From UBA7672 sp963718145 (GTDB lineage: Bacteria; Pseudomonadota; Alphaproteobacteria; Caulobacterales; Hyphomonadaceae): 64,000 bases of DNA. The position numbers and the translations under genes are program-made. Numbering within the stretch: the first letter of the stretch is position 1; each line of letters opens with the position of its first letter. Shown one piece after another: positions 27,782 through 37,174 of this stretch. The stretch lies in contig CAVQYJ010000001.1 in the NCBI GenBank assembly GCA_963718145.1, forward strand, positions 124,001 to 188,000, written 5' to 3'. Under the pieces are notes generated by a model. That model saw nothing but the letters and a program-made list of their open reading frames with translations. It was not told where the DNA came from and made no database searches.

Positions 27782-29512
27782 ATGGCGCGCATCCTCATCA
27801 CCTCGGCCCTGCCGTACATCAACGGCGTGAAGCACCTCGGCAATCTCGCCGGGTCGATGCTGCCGGCGGATGTCTATGCGCGCTACAACCGCCTCGCGGG
27901 CCACGAAGTCCTGTTCATCTGCGCCACCGACGAGCACGGCACGCCCGCCGAACTGGCCGCCGCCGAAGCCGGGCAGACCGTGCGCCAGTATTGCGACGAG
28001 CAGCACGAGATACAGAAGCGCGTCGGCGCCGGCTTTTCGCTGTCCTTCGACTGGTTCGGCCGCTCCTCCAACGAACCCAACCGCAAGCTCACGCAACACT
28101 TTGCCGAAGTCCTCGAGGACAACGGCCTGATCGAGGAGCGCACCTCGCGGCAAGTCTACTCTGTCGACGACAAGCGCTTCCTGCCAGACCGTTATGTCGA
28201 AGGTACATGCCCCAATTGTGGATACGAGAAAGCCCGCGGCGATCAGTGCGACAATTGCGGAACACTGCTCGATCCCGTCGATCTCAAGAACCCGTACTCA
28301 TCCGTTTCCGGTTCGCGCAATGTCGAGATCCGCGACACGCGCCACCTCTTCCTGCTGCAGACCAAGATGCAGGACCAGGTCCGCGCCTTCGTCGACAGTC
28401 GCGCCGCCAACTGGCCACAGCTCACGTCGTCGATCGCCTACAAATGGCTCGACGAGGGACTGCAGGATCGTTCCATTACCCGCGACCTCTCCTGGGGCAT
28501 TCCGGTGATGCGCCACGGCAAGCCGCGCCCGGGCTTCGAATCCAAAGTCTTCTACGTCTGGTTCGATGCCCCCGTCGAATATATCGGCTCGACCGTCGAA
28601 TGGGCCGAAGCGACCGGCAAACCCAATGAGTGGGAACGCTGGTGGCGCACGGACAAGGGCGCGGACGACGTCACCTATGTCGAGTTCATGGGCAAGGACA
28701 ATGTCGCCTTCCACACTGTCTCGTTCCCGGTGACGATCCTTGGCTCGAAGGAGCCGTGGAAGCTCGTCGACAAGCTCAAAGCGTTCAACTGGCTCAACTG
28801 GTATGGCGGCAAGTTCTCCACCAGCCAGAAGCGCGGCGTCTTCATGGATCAGGCGCTGGAGCTGCTGCCCTCCGACTACTGGCGCTGGTATCTCATTGCC
28901 AATAGCCCTGAGAGCTCAGACACCGCGTTCACCTGGGAAGGCTTCAAGGCCAGCATCAACTCCGACCTCAACGACGTGCTCGGCAATTTCGTCAACCGCG
29001 TCACCAAATACGCCGCCGCCAAATTCGACGGCAAGGTGCCCGACGGCGGCCAGCCCGGCGACCACGAAGCGGCCATCGCCAAGGAACTCGAAACCCGTCT
29101 GCCGCAGCTCATGGCTCACTACGAGGCGATGGAGTTCCGGAAGGCCGCCGCCGAAACTCGCGCCATCTGGTCCGCCGGCAACGACTACATCACCAAGGCG
29201 GCCCCCTGGACGGCCTACAAGACCAGCGTCGAACAGGCCGGCGTCGGCATCCGCACCGGCATCAACCTTGCCGCGCTCTTCGGCATAATCGCTCAGCCGG
29301 TCATCCCGGAGGCGGCCAAGAACATCCTCGACGCCATCGGCGTGCCGGAGGTCAATCGCAGCCTCGATTTGAAGAAAATCGGCTCCGCAGGCTATCCCGG
29401 CCTGCTCGACGCTCTGCCGCGCGGTATGTCCATCAGCGTTCCCGCGCAGCTCTTCACCAAGATCGAGGATGCGCAGGTCGCGGATTGGTCGGCGAAGTTC
29501 GGCGGTGGGTGA
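27782..29512 (+). CDS. metG: Methionyl-tRNA synthetase
   Basis: 576 residues. Charges tRNA-Met. Class I signature near the start (ALPYINGVKHLGNLAGS, the HIGH equivalent), a four-Cys zinc knuckle CPNC...CDNC at about residues 143-160, and an anticodon-binding helical domain at the end. The KMSKS loop reads GGKFSTSQKRG, a variant lacking the usual second Lys. The C-terminal dimerisation/tRNA-binding domain of longer MetRS is absent. No strong RBS is visible before the ATG. Confidence 0.95.
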   Translation: MARILITSALPYINGVKHLGNLAGSMLPADVYARYNRLAGHEVLFICATDEHGTPAELAAAEAGQTVRQYCDEQHEIQKRVGAGFSLSFDWFGRSSNEPNRKLTQHFAEVLEDNGLIEERTSRQVYSVDDKRFLPDRYVEGTCPNCGYEKARGDQCDNCGTLLDPVDLKNPYSSVSGSRNVEIRDTRHLFLLQTKMQDQVRAFVDSRAANWPQLTSSIAYKWLDEGLQDRSITRDLSWGIPVMRHGKPRPGFESKVFYVWFDAPVEYIGSTVEWAEATGKPNEWERWWRTDKGADDVTYVEFMGKDNVAFHTVSFPVTILGSKEPWKLVDKLKAFNWLNWYGGKFSTSQKRGVFMDQALELLPSDYWRWYLIANSPESSDTAFTWEGFKASINSDLNDVLGNFVNRVTKYAAAKFDGKVPDGGQPGDHEAAIAKELETRLPQLMAHYEAMEFRKAAAETRAIWSAGNDYITKAAPWTAYKTSVEQAGVGIRTGINLAALFGIIAQPVIPEAAKNILDAIGVPEVNRSLDLKKIGSAGYPGLLDALPRGMSISVPAQLFTKIEDAQVADWSAKFGGG

Positions 29513-29532
29513 TCCGCGGTCCGTAAAGTGAA

Positions 29533-29556
29533 AGCGCGGCGCATGGGAGCCGCGCT
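29533..29556. terminator. Hairpin between convergent genes
   Basis: Perfect 8-bp inverted repeat AGCGCGGC / GCCGCGCT with an 8-base loop, 20 bp after the metG stop and touching the stop of the convergent lipoprotein gene. No T tract on either side. Confidence 0.5.
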
Positions 29557-30298
29557 ATGCCATGTTCAGGAGCCCGCGAAACAGGCGCGCCCGTGTCGCC
29601 GGCTCCTCCGCAGACAGCGTCTCGATCATCAGGATGTTCGCCTTGCAGATCTTCTCGGCCTGATCACCGGTCGGCGCGGGCAGGGACATCATCTGCAGTC
29701 CTTCCACGGACTCGGGGTGGTCCCGCACGAACGCGCCGGTCCAAGCGCTTACGTCTTCTGCGGTCGCCGCGGGACCGTTCTGCTGACCGGAGCGGATCAC
29801 CTGCGTCATCAGCCGCATCTCGCGGTCGATCATTGCCGGCGGAAAGCTCGCCGCGCGCTTGTCGGCTTCGCCCCGCGCCAGCGCCGCGCACAGGCCCGGA
29901 TCGATGCTCAGCGCCTGCTGCATCTGCTGCAGCGAGAAGGCGAGCAGCTCGTTGGTGTCCTTGTCAGTGGCGGTCTTCATCAGCGAGATGAACCGCGCCA
30001 GATAGACTGGCCGCGCCGCCGCCCCCGCCTCGAAGAGTGATTTCCCTGCGCTGATCTCCTTGGACGCCGTGGCGACGAATGTCTCATAGAGCGCCGGCTC
30101 GGACTCGCGCATTGTCTTGAACAACTCGCCCATGGCGCTCTTGTCGTTCTCGGCCTTGCGGAACTGCTCGCGCACCCAGTCGGTGTTCTTGTCCACCGCC
30201 GTCTGCGCTGGCGCTCCTGCTGGCGAACATGCTGCCAGCGCCGCCGCGGCGAGGGCCAGCGCCGCAAGACCGCCGGCAAGTGATTGTTTGGTACGCAT
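29555..30298 (-). CDS. Putative lipoprotein of unknown function
   Basis: 247 residues. Signal peptide with lipobox (ALAAC, Cys24). The rest is mostly helical (TDWVREQFRKAENDKSAM, FSLQQMQQALSIDPGLCAAL, AEKICKANILMIETLS) with two further cysteines. No domain recognised. Periplasmic face of a membrane expected. It is alone in its transcription unit. Confidence 0.7.
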   Translation of the reverse strand: MRTKQSLAGGLAALALAAAALAACSPAGAPAQTAVDKNTDWVREQFRKAENDKSAMGELFKTMRESEPALYETFVATASKEISAGKSLFEAGAAARPVYLARFISLMKTATDKDTNELLAFSLQQMQQALSIDPGLCAALARGEADKRAASFPPAMIDREMRLMTQVIRSGQQNGPAATAEDVSAWTGAFVRDHPESVEGLQMMSLPAPTGDQAEKICKANILMIETLSAEEPATRARLFRGLLNMA

Positions 30299-30403
30299 GG
30301 GCGTCTCCCGTCTGAAGCAGGAGGGTCGCCGCTCGCGCGCAAGAAGTCAAAAGTGCGGGCCCTGCCGCAAGCGCCAGAACCGGGCTCAATTCTCATACTT
30401 GCC

Positions 30404-31018
30404 TCATGCCGTCGCGCTCGGCCTCGCGCTCACGCGTTCGTGCCACGCCTTCACATTCGCCAACGCATCCGGAACCGGCAGCCCGATCCATGTCGCAAAA
30501 TCCACCGTCGTTAGCAGGCAGATGTCCGCAACGGTGTAATCCTCGCCGACCAGGAACGTCTTCCCCGCCAGCTCGCCGTCGAGCCAACCAAGCGCCCGTT
30601 CATAGTGCGCCCTGTTGGACTCACCGAACTCCTTGTACTGCGGTACGACGACCTGGGCGGTAAAGGGGTGGGCGTGCCGCCAGAACATGCCGACCGGCGT
30701 CATCACCGCGAACTCCACGCGTCGGACCCACATGTCGACCAGCGCCTGCTCCAGCGCCGTTTTCCCGAACAGTTTCGGTTCTGGAAACACGCTTTCGAGA
30801 TACCGGCAGATCGCCACCGTTTCGGAGATCGTCGTCCCGTCGTCCAGCTCCAGCGTCGGCACCTGTCCCAGCGAGTTGCGCGCGATGTGCTCCGGCGCCT
30901 TGTGCTCGCGCTTCATGATCGCGACCTCCGCCAGAGGAACCGACGCGCCCTTCTCGCCAAGGAAAATGCGCACGCGCCGCGGGTTCGGCGCCGGCATCGG
31001 AGCGTTGTAGAGTTTCAT
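30404..31018 (-). CDS. Glutathione S-transferase
   Basis: 204 residues, standard GST length. N-terminal thioredoxin fold: MKLYNAPMPAPNPRRVRIFL, cis-Pro region GQVPTLELDDG and the glutathione-binding SETVAICRYLE. C-terminal helical domain with the N-capping box VGEDYTVADI. Cytoplasmic detoxification enzyme; class not resolved. Separate from and unlike the GST at 1286. Confidence 0.92.
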   Translation of the reverse strand: MKLYNAPMPAPNPRRVRIFLGEKGASVPLAEVAIMKREHKAPEHIARNSLGQVPTLELDDGTTISETVAICRYLESVFPEPKLFGKTALEQALVDMWVRRVEFAVMTPVGMFWRHAHPFTAQVVVPQYKEFGESNRAHYERALGWLDGELAGKTFLVGEDYTVADICLLTTVDFATWIGLPVPDALANVKAWHERVSARPSATA

Positions 31019-31150
31019 GGATCAATCCTCGATCACCGGCACATGCTAAGGCGTATGGCGTTCCCCCGTTTGCTGGCAAGCATGCCCCGGGGGCAGGGTG
31101 ACGAGCCAGCATCCGCCCGCTAACAAGGCTGGACGACACAGGGGCATTCC

Positions 31151-32518
31151 ATGAAGTTTTCCGGTTTGGCGCTCGGCGCCATCGTCTTCGTTTTGGCCGC
31201 CGCGCAACCGGCCCTCGCCCAAACCTTCAACGCCAACGGCAAGACGCTTCGCCAGATCTACGAACACCTGCACAAAAATCCGGAACTCTCCTTCCAGGAG
31301 AAAAGCACTTCGGCGATCCTTGCCGCTGAAATGAAGCGCCTCGGCTTCACCGTCACCACCGGCGTTGGCGACAAGTGGACCAAGGCCCGCGCCATGCGGG
31401 AGTACGGCAAGCTCGAGGACGGCGTCGCAGGCTATGGCCTCGTGGCTGTGATGCAGAACGGGCAGGGCCCGACGCTCATGATCCGCGCCGACATGGATGC
31501 ACTGCCCGTCACCGAGAAGACAGGGCTGCCCTACGCCTCCACCGTCCGCGACATCGCCTGGAGCGGGGAGGAAAACGGCGTCATGCACGCTTGCGGACAT
31601 GACATACACATGGCGTCGTGGATCGGCACGGCCCGGGAGCTCGTCGCCCGCAAATCGGAATGGAAAGGCACGCTGGTGATGATCGCCCAGCCGGCCGAGG
31701 AGATCGGCCTTGGCGCCAAGGCGATGCTGGAGGACGGCCTCTTCACCCGCTTCCCCAAGCCGAATTTCACCCTCGCTCTCCACGACAACGCCACGCTCGC
31801 GACCGGCTTGGTGGGAATAGCGCCTGGCTACGTCATGGCCAATGTCGACTCGGTCGACCTCACCGTGAAAGGCGTTGGCGGCCATGGCGCCTATCCGCAG
31901 GACGCCAAGGACCCCATCGTCGTCGCCGCCCGCATCGTCACCACGCTACAGACGCTGGTGTCACGCGAACTCGACCCGCAGGATTCCGGCGTCGTGACCG
32001 TCGGCGCCTTCAATGGCGGCTTCAAGCACAACATCATTCCCGACGATGTGAAATTGCAGATCACCGTGCGCTCCTTCGCCGACGCCACGCGCGAGAAGCT
32101 GCTTTCTGGCATCGAGCGCATTGCGAAAGCCGAGGCCCAGGCTGCGGGCTTGACCGGTGACAAGGCGCCCGTGATGGACGTCAAGGACGACTACACGCCC
32201 TCGCTCTACAACGATCCTGCGCTGACGGGGCGTCTTTCCAGCGTCATCAGGAATGCGCTGGGCGCATCCAGAGTTGTCGAGGCGCAGCCGACGATGGGCG
32301 GAGAGGACTTCTCTCGCTTCGGCCGCACCAACGACAAGATTCCCGGCATGCTGTTCTGGCTCGGCGCCGTCAGCCAGAACAAGATCGACGCCGCGCAACG
32401 CACGGGCGGTCCGGCGTTGCCCGCGTTGCATTCATCGGGCTTCGCGCCTGAGCCAGATCTCACGATCGCAACTGGGGTCAAGGCGATGACCGCCGCCGCA
32501 CTGGATATCCTGCGCTGA
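31151..32518 (+). CDS. M20 family amidohydrolase, exported
   Basis: 455 residues with a Sec signal peptide (ending QPALAQ). Dinuclear metal-site motifs are intact: IRADMDALPV, HACGHDIHMASW (Cys/His pair), PAEEIGLGAK and MGGEDFSRFG. The lid domain carries VKGVGGHGAYP. The type is M20D (hippurate/indole-acetyl-amino-acid hydrolase-like), hydrolysing N-acyl amino acids, here in the periplasm. AGGGG precedes the ATG. Confidence 0.92.
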   Translation: MKFSGLALGAIVFVLAAAQPALAQTFNANGKTLRQIYEHLHKNPELSFQEKSTSAILAAEMKRLGFTVTTGVGDKWTKARAMREYGKLEDGVAGYGLVAVMQNGQGPTLMIRADMDALPVTEKTGLPYASTVRDIAWSGEENGVMHACGHDIHMASWIGTARELVARKSEWKGTLVMIAQPAEEIGLGAKAMLEDGLFTRFPKPNFTLALHDNATLATGLVGIAPGYVMANVDSVDLTVKGVGGHGAYPQDAKDPIVVAARIVTTLQTLVSRELDPQDSGVVTVGAFNGGFKHNIIPDDVKLQITVRSFADATREKLLSGIERIAKAEAQAAGLTGDKAPVMDVKDDYTPSLYNDPALTGRLSSVIRNALGASRVVEAQPTMGGEDFSRFGRTNDKIPGMLFWLGAVSQNKIDAAQRTGGPALPALHSSGFAPEPDLTIATGVKAMTAAALDILR

Positions 32519-32519
32519 T

Positions 32520-33584
32520 CTAGACCGATTTCTTGGTCTTGCGGTCGCTGCGGAACCGCATGAACGCGACCGCCGCCGAAATGGCGGCGGCGAGCGCCGC
32601 AATCATCGCGAACACCGGCTGCACCGCCTTGGCCCAGTTGATCACCTGGTCCAGCTGCTGCACCTCGACGACGATCTCGTCGCGATAGGCGTCCAGCGGC
32701 TCGGCGTCGAGCGATCCAGATTCGTAACCGAAGATTTCCAGGAGCAGCGTCCGCGTGCCGGTCTCGGTCGGCGTCACCCGCCATTGCCAGCGGTTGATCG
32801 TCTTGCCCGAAAGCTTCTGCCGGTCGATCGTCTGCGACGTGATGTCAAAGCCCACGCCGGTAAGCTGCGCAGCAACCGTATCCGAAAGATCGACATCGCG
32901 CTCGACCACCGTGCCTGGAAATCCCTGCAGCGCATCCTTGGCCGCATCGGCGTCCGCCGTCGCATTGATCACGAGCGAAACGTCGATCGCCTTGTTGAGC
33001 GACAGCTTGGCCGGCGGCCTGTTGTACGTCACCTTCCGCGACTTGAACTGTGATGCCAGGTTCGCTATCACCCCGGCAGCCGCCGCGCTGGCCGCAGGGG
33101 CGGCAGGAACGGATTGCGTCGTCACAACGGGCTCGCTCGCTGGCGGCGCCACCGGCGACACGGTCTGCGACGGCGCCCCTGCTGGTGCAGGAGGCGGCGG
33201 AGGCGGGGCAGTGGCAAAATCACCCGGCGCTGGCGCTGCGCTGCGCGCCCTCGAAGTGTCGAGGGCGTTTGGCTTCAGCGGCTTGGCCGCCGATTCCGCG
33301 TCCGGTGTGGCTGTAGCAGCATCGAGTGCAGGTGAAGGTTCAGCCGCTGGAGCCGGGACGGCGGGCGCTGCGGCCGGCTGGGTCTGCAGGGAAGGGGTTG
33401 CATTCGGCGTTGGCGCGGCGACAGGCGCATCGTTCGCCGCAACAAGTTCCGGTTCTCGAACGATCGGTTCGCGCGCTTCGCCTGCGGGGCTCGCAATGAG
33501 GTTGTCGCCGAACTGGCCCAGCGCCCACACGCCGCCGGCGCCAATTGCGATCAGAGCCAGAACGACAACCAGTACCATACGCAT
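32520..33584 (-). CDS. Membrane-anchored proline-rich protein, N- and C-terminal TM
   Basis: 354 residues. Membrane segment at ~3-24 (VLVVVLALIAIGAGGVWAL), a 160-residue Ala/Pro/Thr-rich linker, a globular part from ~195 (VTYNRPPAKLSLNKAIDVSL, GVGFDITSQ, ETGTRTLLLEIFGYES) and a second TM near the C-terminus followed by a basic tail (RFRSDRKTKK). The globular part looks periplasmic. GGGGAGGAGAG upstream fixes the ATG. Not recognised. Confidence 0.7.
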   Translation of the reverse strand: MRMVLVVVLALIAIGAGGVWALGQFGDNLIASPAGEAREPIVREPELVAANDAPVAAPTPNATPSLQTQPAAAPAVPAPAAEPSPALDAATATPDAESAAKPLKPNALDTSRARSAAPAPGDFATAPPPPPPAPAGAPSQTVSPVAPPASEPVVTTQSVPAAPAASAAAAGVIANLASQFKSRKVTYNRPPAKLSLNKAIDVSLVINATADADAAKDALQGFPGTVVERDVDLSDTVAAQLTGVGFDITSQTIDRQKLSGKTINRWQWRVTPTETGTRTLLLEIFGYESGSLDAEPLDAYRDEIVVEVQQLDQVINWAKAVQPVFAMIAALAAAISAAVAFMRFRSDRKTKKSV

Positions 33585-33630
33585 GAAATCTCTCCTCCCC
33601 GTCCCGGGAAAAGTCAGGTGACGACCCAGT

Positions 33631-34902
33631 CTATTCGGTTTCGTCGTCGAACGCACCCGTGCCGGCATTCTCATCCGCAGCAGGCATTTGGGCGGTTTTT
33701 GCAGGCGGCGCCGCCGTCCCGTGCCTCCGCATCGCCTCGTAGAAAGCAATGGCTGCAGCGTTCGACACGTTCAGGCTTTCCATGCTTTCGCCGATGGCGA
33801 TCCGCGCCAACCCGGTGCAGGCCTTGGCTACGCCTTGCCGGATACCCGCACCCTCGGCGCCAAGCACGATGGCCAGCGGCGCCGGCCCCGCGAATGCCTG
33901 CTCAATCGTCTGGGTCGCCGAGCCGTCCAGCCCGATCACCTTCCAGCCGGCATCCGTCAGCGCATCGATCGCACGCGAGAGATTGACGACGCGTATATCG
34001 TCGATTTGTTCGATCGCTCCCGCCGCCGCCTTTGCCAGCGCCCCTCCCAGAAGAGGAGCGTTGCGCGTCTGCATGACGACGCCCGCAATTCCAAACGCTG
34101 CCGCCGACCGGAACACCGCTCCGACATTCTGCGGATCCGTCACCTGGTCAAGAATAACCAGCGGCTTGTCCGGGCGCTCGGCCACATCCGAAATATCCGG
34201 TCCATCGATCTGCGCACAACGGACGGCTATGCCCTGGTGCACTGCTCCCGGCGCCAGCCGCTGGTCGATCTCCTTCGCCTCCAGTATTTCCGCGAACTTC
34301 GGCAGCGCATCGGGATCGAGCCCCGCCCGCACGGCTGCATTGCGTGTGACAAACGCCTTCGAAATCCTGCGCTTCGGATTGGCCAACGCCGCGGCCGCCG
34401 CATGTGTGCCCCAGATCCACACCTCGCCATTGTCCTCGAACGCAGCCTCACGCCGGTCCCACTGGCCAGAGGGTTGCTGGCTTCCTTGGCGGGGCCCGCC
34501 GTGCGGTTTGTCACGAAACCGGTTGGGCTTGGAGCGGAAATCGCCACGCGGCCGGTCCGCGCCAGCGCCGGGCGCCGCGTCACCGCCCCGCTCGGGCAAG
34601 CGGCGCTCGGCATCCCGCGGCGGCCCGTGAACCGTTCGGCTCGGCTTGCCCCCGAACCGCTCTCCGCCGTCGCTATGGGGCTTGTCACCATGGGGCTTCG
34701 GGCCGCCACTGGCCTTCGCCGGCCGCCGGTCACGCTCCCAGGGCTTGTCGCTGCTGCTGGCAGTATCTTCGCGTCCAGCGCGTGGGCGGTCCGCCCCGCC
34801 GCGCCACGGCTTGCCGCCATCGGGCTTGCCGTCTCCACCAGAGCGAAAACCGCCTGATTTCGGCCTGTCTCCGGGCCGGTTGCGTGGTCGATCCTTCGTC
34901 AC
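33631..34902 (-). CDS. rlmB: 23S rRNA 2'-O-methyltransferase (SpoU family, RlmB type)
   Basis: About 423 residues. The first ~165 are a disordered Arg/Gly/Asp-rich basic tail; then the substrate-binding fold (EVWIWGTHAAAAALANPKR, the RlmB opening) and the knotted SpoU domain with its three motifs: NVGAVFRSAAAFG, GAEGAGIRQGVAKAC and SLNVSNAAAIAFYE. Methylates G2251 in E. coli 23S rRNA; the same site is expected here. Start probably the GTG at 34902, with GGGAG upstream; the reading frame begins with a TTG at 34920. Confidence 0.88.
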   Translation of the reverse strand: MTKDRPRNRPGDRPKSGGFRSGGDGKPDGGKPWRGGADRPRAGREDTASSSDKPWERDRRPAKASGGPKPHGDKPHSDGGERFGGKPSRTVHGPPRDAERRLPERGGDAAPGAGADRPRGDFRSKPNRFRDKPHGGPRQGSQQPSGQWDRREAAFEDNGEVWIWGTHAAAAALANPKRRISKAFVTRNAAVRAGLDPDALPKFAEILEAKEIDQRLAPGAVHQGIAVRCAQIDGPDISDVAERPDKPLVILDQVTDPQNVGAVFRSAAAFGIAGVVMQTRNAPLLGGALAKAAAGAIEQIDDIRVVNLSRAIDALTDAGWKVIGLDGSATQTIEQAFAGPAPLAIVLGAEGAGIRQGVAKACTGLARIAIGESMESLNVSNAAAIAFYEAMRRHGTAAPPAKTAQMPAADENAGTGAFDDETE

Positions 34903-34982
34903 TATAAGACGCGCTCCCAACAGAGACCGGGTTCCGTTTCGGTCTCATCCGCACTGGCGTCAAGCCAAAGCATCGGGCCCCT

Positions 34983-35068
34983 GGAAGGGTGGGAGAGTGG
35001 TTAAATCCACGAGACTGTAAATCTCGCGCCGTACGGCTACACTGGTTCGAATCCAGTCCCTTCCACCA
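34983..35068 (+). tRNA. tRNA-Tyr (anticodon GUA), CCA encoded
   Basis: 86-base class II tRNA: acceptor GGAAGGG/CCCTTCC, anticodon stem GAGA...TCTC with loop CTGTAAA giving GUA, a long variable arm, T loop TTCGAAT and encoded CCA. A tyrosine recombinase gene lies 173 bp downstream, reading away, so the tRNA 3' end is the likely attachment site. Confidence 0.95.
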
Positions 35069-35184
35069 GCCGCTTTTCAAGCTGAGCCAGCGTGAGCCAG
35101 CCTGAGACGCCTAACATCTTGATCTTCCTTTCATTCGTGGCTCGATGGCGTCTCAACGCATCGGGGACTGTCCGAAGGTGCCTC

Positions 35185-35240
35185 GGGGTATCTGGGGTAT
35201 TTTTTCGGCAAAATACCCCAACCATTTTGGAAAATACCCC
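35185..35240. promoter_or_regulatory. Palindromic GGGGTATTTT repeats in front of the integrase
   Basis: A perfect 10-bp inverted repeat GGGGTATTTT (35194-35203) / AAAATACCCC (35210-35219) is preceded by a GGGGTAT half-site (35185-35191) and followed by a third full arm AAAATACCCC (35231-35240) that ends one base before the integrase ATG. The ATG has no clear RBS. The repeated arms look like protein-binding sites for autoregulation or recombinase arm sites. Confidence 0.6.
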
Positions 35241-35241
35241 A

Positions 35242-36549
35242 ATGGCTCTCAACGACGCCAAAGCACGCTCCGCAAAGCCTCGCGAGAGGGCTTACAAGCT
35301 CTACGACACGGACGGCTTGTTCATGCTGGTGACGCCCGCAGGCGGTCGCTTGTGGCGTTTCAAGTACCGCTTCGCCGGCAAGGAAAAAGTCATGGCGCTC
35401 GGTCCCTATCCACGGATCGGGGTGCAAGAGGCGCGGAAGAAGCGCAACGCGGCCAGGGAGACGCTTGAAGAACTCCGCGATCCCGGCGCTGAGAAGGCGG
35501 CGAAGAAGCGAGCGGTTCGAGATGCAGCCATCTACACCTTCGAACTCGTCGCGCGCGAGTGGCACGAGGCGCAGGAGGAGCGCTGGTCGGAACTTTATGC
35601 ACAGCAGGTCATGACGCGGTTCGAGAATGAAGTCTTTCCGCACGTCGGAGGACGTCCGCTCGCCGAGATCGAGCCCAAGGAGATGCTCGCGGCGCTGAAG
35701 GAGGTGGAGAAGCGGGGCGTCTACGAGACGGCGCGGCGACTGCGAGCGCACTGCTCGGCCATCTTCCGGTTCGGCATCGCTTCCGGATATTGCCGGTATG
35801 ACGCCGCTGCGCACCTCGGCCCGGCTCTCAGATCAACCCCGAAGGTCATGCATTACGCGTCGCTGTCTCGCGGTGAGGTTGGCGAGTTTCTGATCCGCCT
35901 GGAATCTCACGATTGCGAGCCGCTGACGCGCCTTGCGATCAAGCTCATCATGCTGACGGCGTTGCGGACTAAAGAACTGCGCGGCGCAGATTGGTCCGAG
36001 TTCGAACGGTTAGATGAGCCTGAGCGGGCGTTGTGGCGGGTTCCGCTGGAGCGAATGAAGATGCGCGTGGAACATCTTGTGCCATTGTCTCGGCAGGCTG
36101 TTGATCTGCTGCGGACGCATCCGGGAGCCGCCAGAAGAAAGGGCAAGCTGTTCGCTGGGCATGGCAAAGAGGGCGTGATGTCGAACAACACAATGCTCTT
36201 TGCGATCTATCGTCTCGGCTACAAGGGCCGCACCACAACGCACGGGTTCAGAGGTCTCTTTTCGACCGAAGCCAACGAGAATGGTTTCGAGAGTGATTGG
36301 ATGGAACGCCAGCTTGCGCACGATGAACGAAACGAAGTGCGGGCCGCGTACAATTCTGCGCAGTACCTCCCTCAACGCCGGACGATGATGCAATGGTGGG
36401 CCGATCACCTCGACGAGCTTCGTCAAGAGGAGACGGTCCGCCGCCAGGATGCGAGGACGGTCGAAGCGGAGGAGGAACCCGAGCGGGTCTCCGCCTATCC
36501 GTCTCGTGCGCGCGTCGTCGGCACATTGGAAGAAGCGTCGATTGTTTGA
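35242..36549 (+). CDS. Tyrosine recombinase (P4-type integrase)
   Basis: 435 residues. N-terminal DUF4102-type arm-binding domain (NDAKARSAKPRERAYKLYD, RFKYRFAGKEKVMALG, YPRIGVQEAR), a core-binding helical domain, and the catalytic domain with LTALRTKELR (Arg242), HGFR (His334, Arg337), His360 and AQYLPQR (Tyr375 nucleophile). All catalytic residues are present. Drives integration/excision of an island at the adjacent tRNA-Tyr. The acidic C-terminal 60 residues are extra. The start is at 35242 inside a set of operator-like repeats. Confidence 0.93.
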   Translation: MALNDAKARSAKPRERAYKLYDTDGLFMLVTPAGGRLWRFKYRFAGKEKVMALGPYPRIGVQEARKKRNAARETLEELRDPGAEKAAKKRAVRDAAIYTFELVAREWHEAQEERWSELYAQQVMTRFENEVFPHVGGRPLAEIEPKEMLAALKEVEKRGVYETARRLRAHCSAIFRFGIASGYCRYDAAAHLGPALRSTPKVMHYASLSRGEVGEFLIRLESHDCEPLTRLAIKLIMLTALRTKELRGADWSEFERLDEPERALWRVPLERMKMRVEHLVPLSRQAVDLLRTHPGAARRKGKLFAGHGKEGVMSNNTMLFAIYRLGYKGRTTTHGFRGLFSTEANENGFESDWMERQLAHDERNEVRAAYNSAQYLPQRRTMMQWWADHLDELRQEETVRRQDARTVEAEEEPERVSAYPSRARVVGTLEEASIV

Positions 36550-36845
36550 TGGGCTACAGCGACGGACGATTCCTTCAGATGTTTGCGAGTCGGGACACTC
36601 TTGGGACAAACTGAAGAAAGCCAGTTGCTCGGGAACAAGCGGAAACGCAGAGCAATTCAGCGCCACGGAAAAATGTTTGAGGGGATGCCCGCCGGGTGCG
36701 CACCGGTTCGAGGAGCGCTGCTCCGGTTCCGTCCTTTCGATGGGACACTGCTCACAACGGACGACCGATCTGACGACATAAGCCGACTATCCCCTCGGCG
36801 GGCCGAGACTTACGCTGGCGGTGGCCGGCAGCGCTGGCTGGGCTA
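36550..36845. other. Stretch without a supported gene
   Basis: About 300 bases between the integrase and the first secreted-protein gene of the island. I see no RBS-led gene, RNA or strong hairpin. Codon use in the open frames looks random. Confidence 0.4.
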
Positions 36846-37145
36846 TCAGCAGGGCTTGAGAACCACCCGTCCAGAAACCGTAACTCGCGACCGGCCAACA
36901 TCCGCCGGGACGGGCGGAATTGGCTTGGGAGACGTTGCGCCTGCTGCAGGCGGTGCGGAACGCCCCTCCGACCCGACCGCGCTCGGAGGCACAGGGGCCG
37001 GCGGGAAGCAGACTTCGACAACTCCCGCCGAATTCGTCTTCGTCTCGGTGGTCGACGGCGTGGCTTGTTGGGCGAGCGCCGTAGCTCCGGCATGCGCGGT
37101 CCAGAAAAGCAATCCCAGCATCGCAATTCGCAAGATCATCCGCAT
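36846..37145 (-). CDS. Small secreted proline-rich protein
   Basis: 99 residues. AAAGGA lies before the ATG. Signal peptide (MRMILRIAMLGLLFWTAHAG, cut near ALAQ), then a mature part of ~70 residues rich in Pro, Ser and Ala with two cysteines, one at the very C-terminus. No domain recognised. It is the third of three minus-strand genes (mini-YD, beta-rich secreted protein, this one) divergent from the first Rhs gene. Confidence 0.55.
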   Translation of the reverse strand: MRMILRIAMLGLLFWTAHAGATALAQQATPSTTETKTNSAGVVEVCFPPAPVPPSAVGSEGRSAPPAAGATSPKPIPPVPADVGRSRVTVSGRVVLKPC

Positions 37146-37174
37146 CGTCCTTTGAGAGGGTCAAGCCGGACAGG

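Noticed and set aside
34923..34946. 7-bp inverted repeat GAGACCG/CGGTCTC as a terminator
   Set aside because: It lies between divergent genes (rlmB and tRNA-Tyr), where a terminator has no role; loop is 10 bases and there is no T tract.
36583..37155. Plus-strand open frame of 190 codons after the integrase
   Set aside because: It is antisense to a signal-peptide gene with a good RBS and has a random composition.
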